64,000 nucleotides of DNA from Skeletonema tropicum (Eukaryota > Bacillariophyta > Thalassiosirophyceae > Thalassiosirales > Thalassiosiraceae), in assembly GCA_037178625.1 (NCBI GenBank), contig CM074133.1:558001-622000 (forward strand), given 5' to 3'. Shown here in pieces: positions 63,711-64,000 of this stretch. The notes under the pieces were generated by a model that saw nothing but the letters and a program-made list of their open reading frames with translations, did no database searches and was not told the origin of the DNA. A program made the translations under genes and the position numbers. Numbering within the stretch: position 1 is the stretch's first letter; each line of letters starts with the position of its first letter.

Positions 63711-64000
63711 AAATTTGGAGCCGATCTCGACATTCAAAGTAGCACACACCGCAGGTCCAATACGAGGCTCCATACGATGGTGTTCATCATGGTGATAAAA
63801 CAAATTATAGTTAGGGCATCGGCCCGATTACTAATTCCTCCATAGCTCTACGCATCACCTCAAGTAGTGGAGTAACCACTTCCCAGCTAGCGAGGCATCC
63901 CACTTTAAATGGTCCCCGCGAATCGTGAGACTCTCGACTCTCGAGGCAAATGATTCGTCTCATTCCGACCTTACATTGAAAAGATGCTATGGATCAACAA
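63711..64000. other. Window end, nothing recognised
   Basis: 290 bp with no gene, RNA or repeat that I can support. Confidence 0.4.

Noticed and set aside
1..64000. CRISPR arrays, rRNA genes or bacterial operons
   Set aside because: No spaced direct repeats, rRNA sequence or ribosome-binding-site-spaced gene strings were seen; introns and the tRNA/SINE content indicate nuclear eukaryotic DNA.

Overview
The window reads as nuclear DNA of a eukaryotic microalga, most probably a centric diatom. Genes carry short GT-AG introns (about 70-200 nt), one ORF starts with a plastid-type bipartite presequence, a heat-shock-factor DNA-binding domain is present in several copies, and the intergenic DNA is full of transposons. 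The diatom assignment is inference from gene style; no species is claimed.

Layout. 1-7.6 kb: a recently duplicated block with HSF-type genes and a LicD/EEP-nuclease fusion gene. One junction is occupied exactly by a 305-bp inverted-repeat element with tRNA-like pol III boxes. 8.0-9.6 kb: a 2OG-Fe(II) (AlkB-like) dioxygenase with an RS/His-rich N-terminus. 11.3-15.7 kb: a 1385-residue AAA_16/STAND-type ATPase in four exons. 15.7-28.4 kb: mostly repeats, including a foldback element, an array of tRNA-like palindromes, a 3.6-kb DNA transposon with 240-bp TIRs encoding a DDE-like transposase and an XPG/FEN1-like nuclease, an orphan 305-residue gene and decayed fragments. 28.5-31.5 kb: a 5'-truncated LINE with a 19-bp target-site duplication. 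31.7 kb: tRNA-Ser(UGA). 32.5-35.0 kb: two non-autonomous TIR elements. 35.2-44.3 kb: an SDR gene and acireductone dioxygenase (methionine salvage), with a 1.51-kb tandem duplication split by a complete Penelope-like retroelement. 45.2-56.3 kb: ordinary gene-dense DNA (a putative plastid protein, a glutamine-synthetase-family enzyme, an NTF2-like protein, condensin SMC4, NHP2 and signal peptidase SEC11). 56.3-64 kb: repeats, a SINE and a 3.8-kb DDE transposon.

The most notable system is the Penelope-like element at 37623-42808. It has 420-bp direct terminal repeats, each with a hammerhead ribozyme that I could fold by hand. It has four consecutive ORFs on the minus strand. The RT frame has no usable start and is reached from the third ORF through an in-register A_AAA_AAG slippery site. 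No GIY-YIG endonuclease is visible. The element sits flush at the junction of a tandem duplication of SDR/ARD sequence. A second theme is gene capture and rearrangement around inverted repeats carrying tRNA-like A and B boxes.

Three otherwise conserved genes (SMC4, NHP2 and the putative plastid protein) carry one-base frame breaks, which may be assembly indels rather than biology. Splice sites were placed by eye from consensus and reading phase. For every spliced gene without a frame break the joined coding length is a multiple of three.
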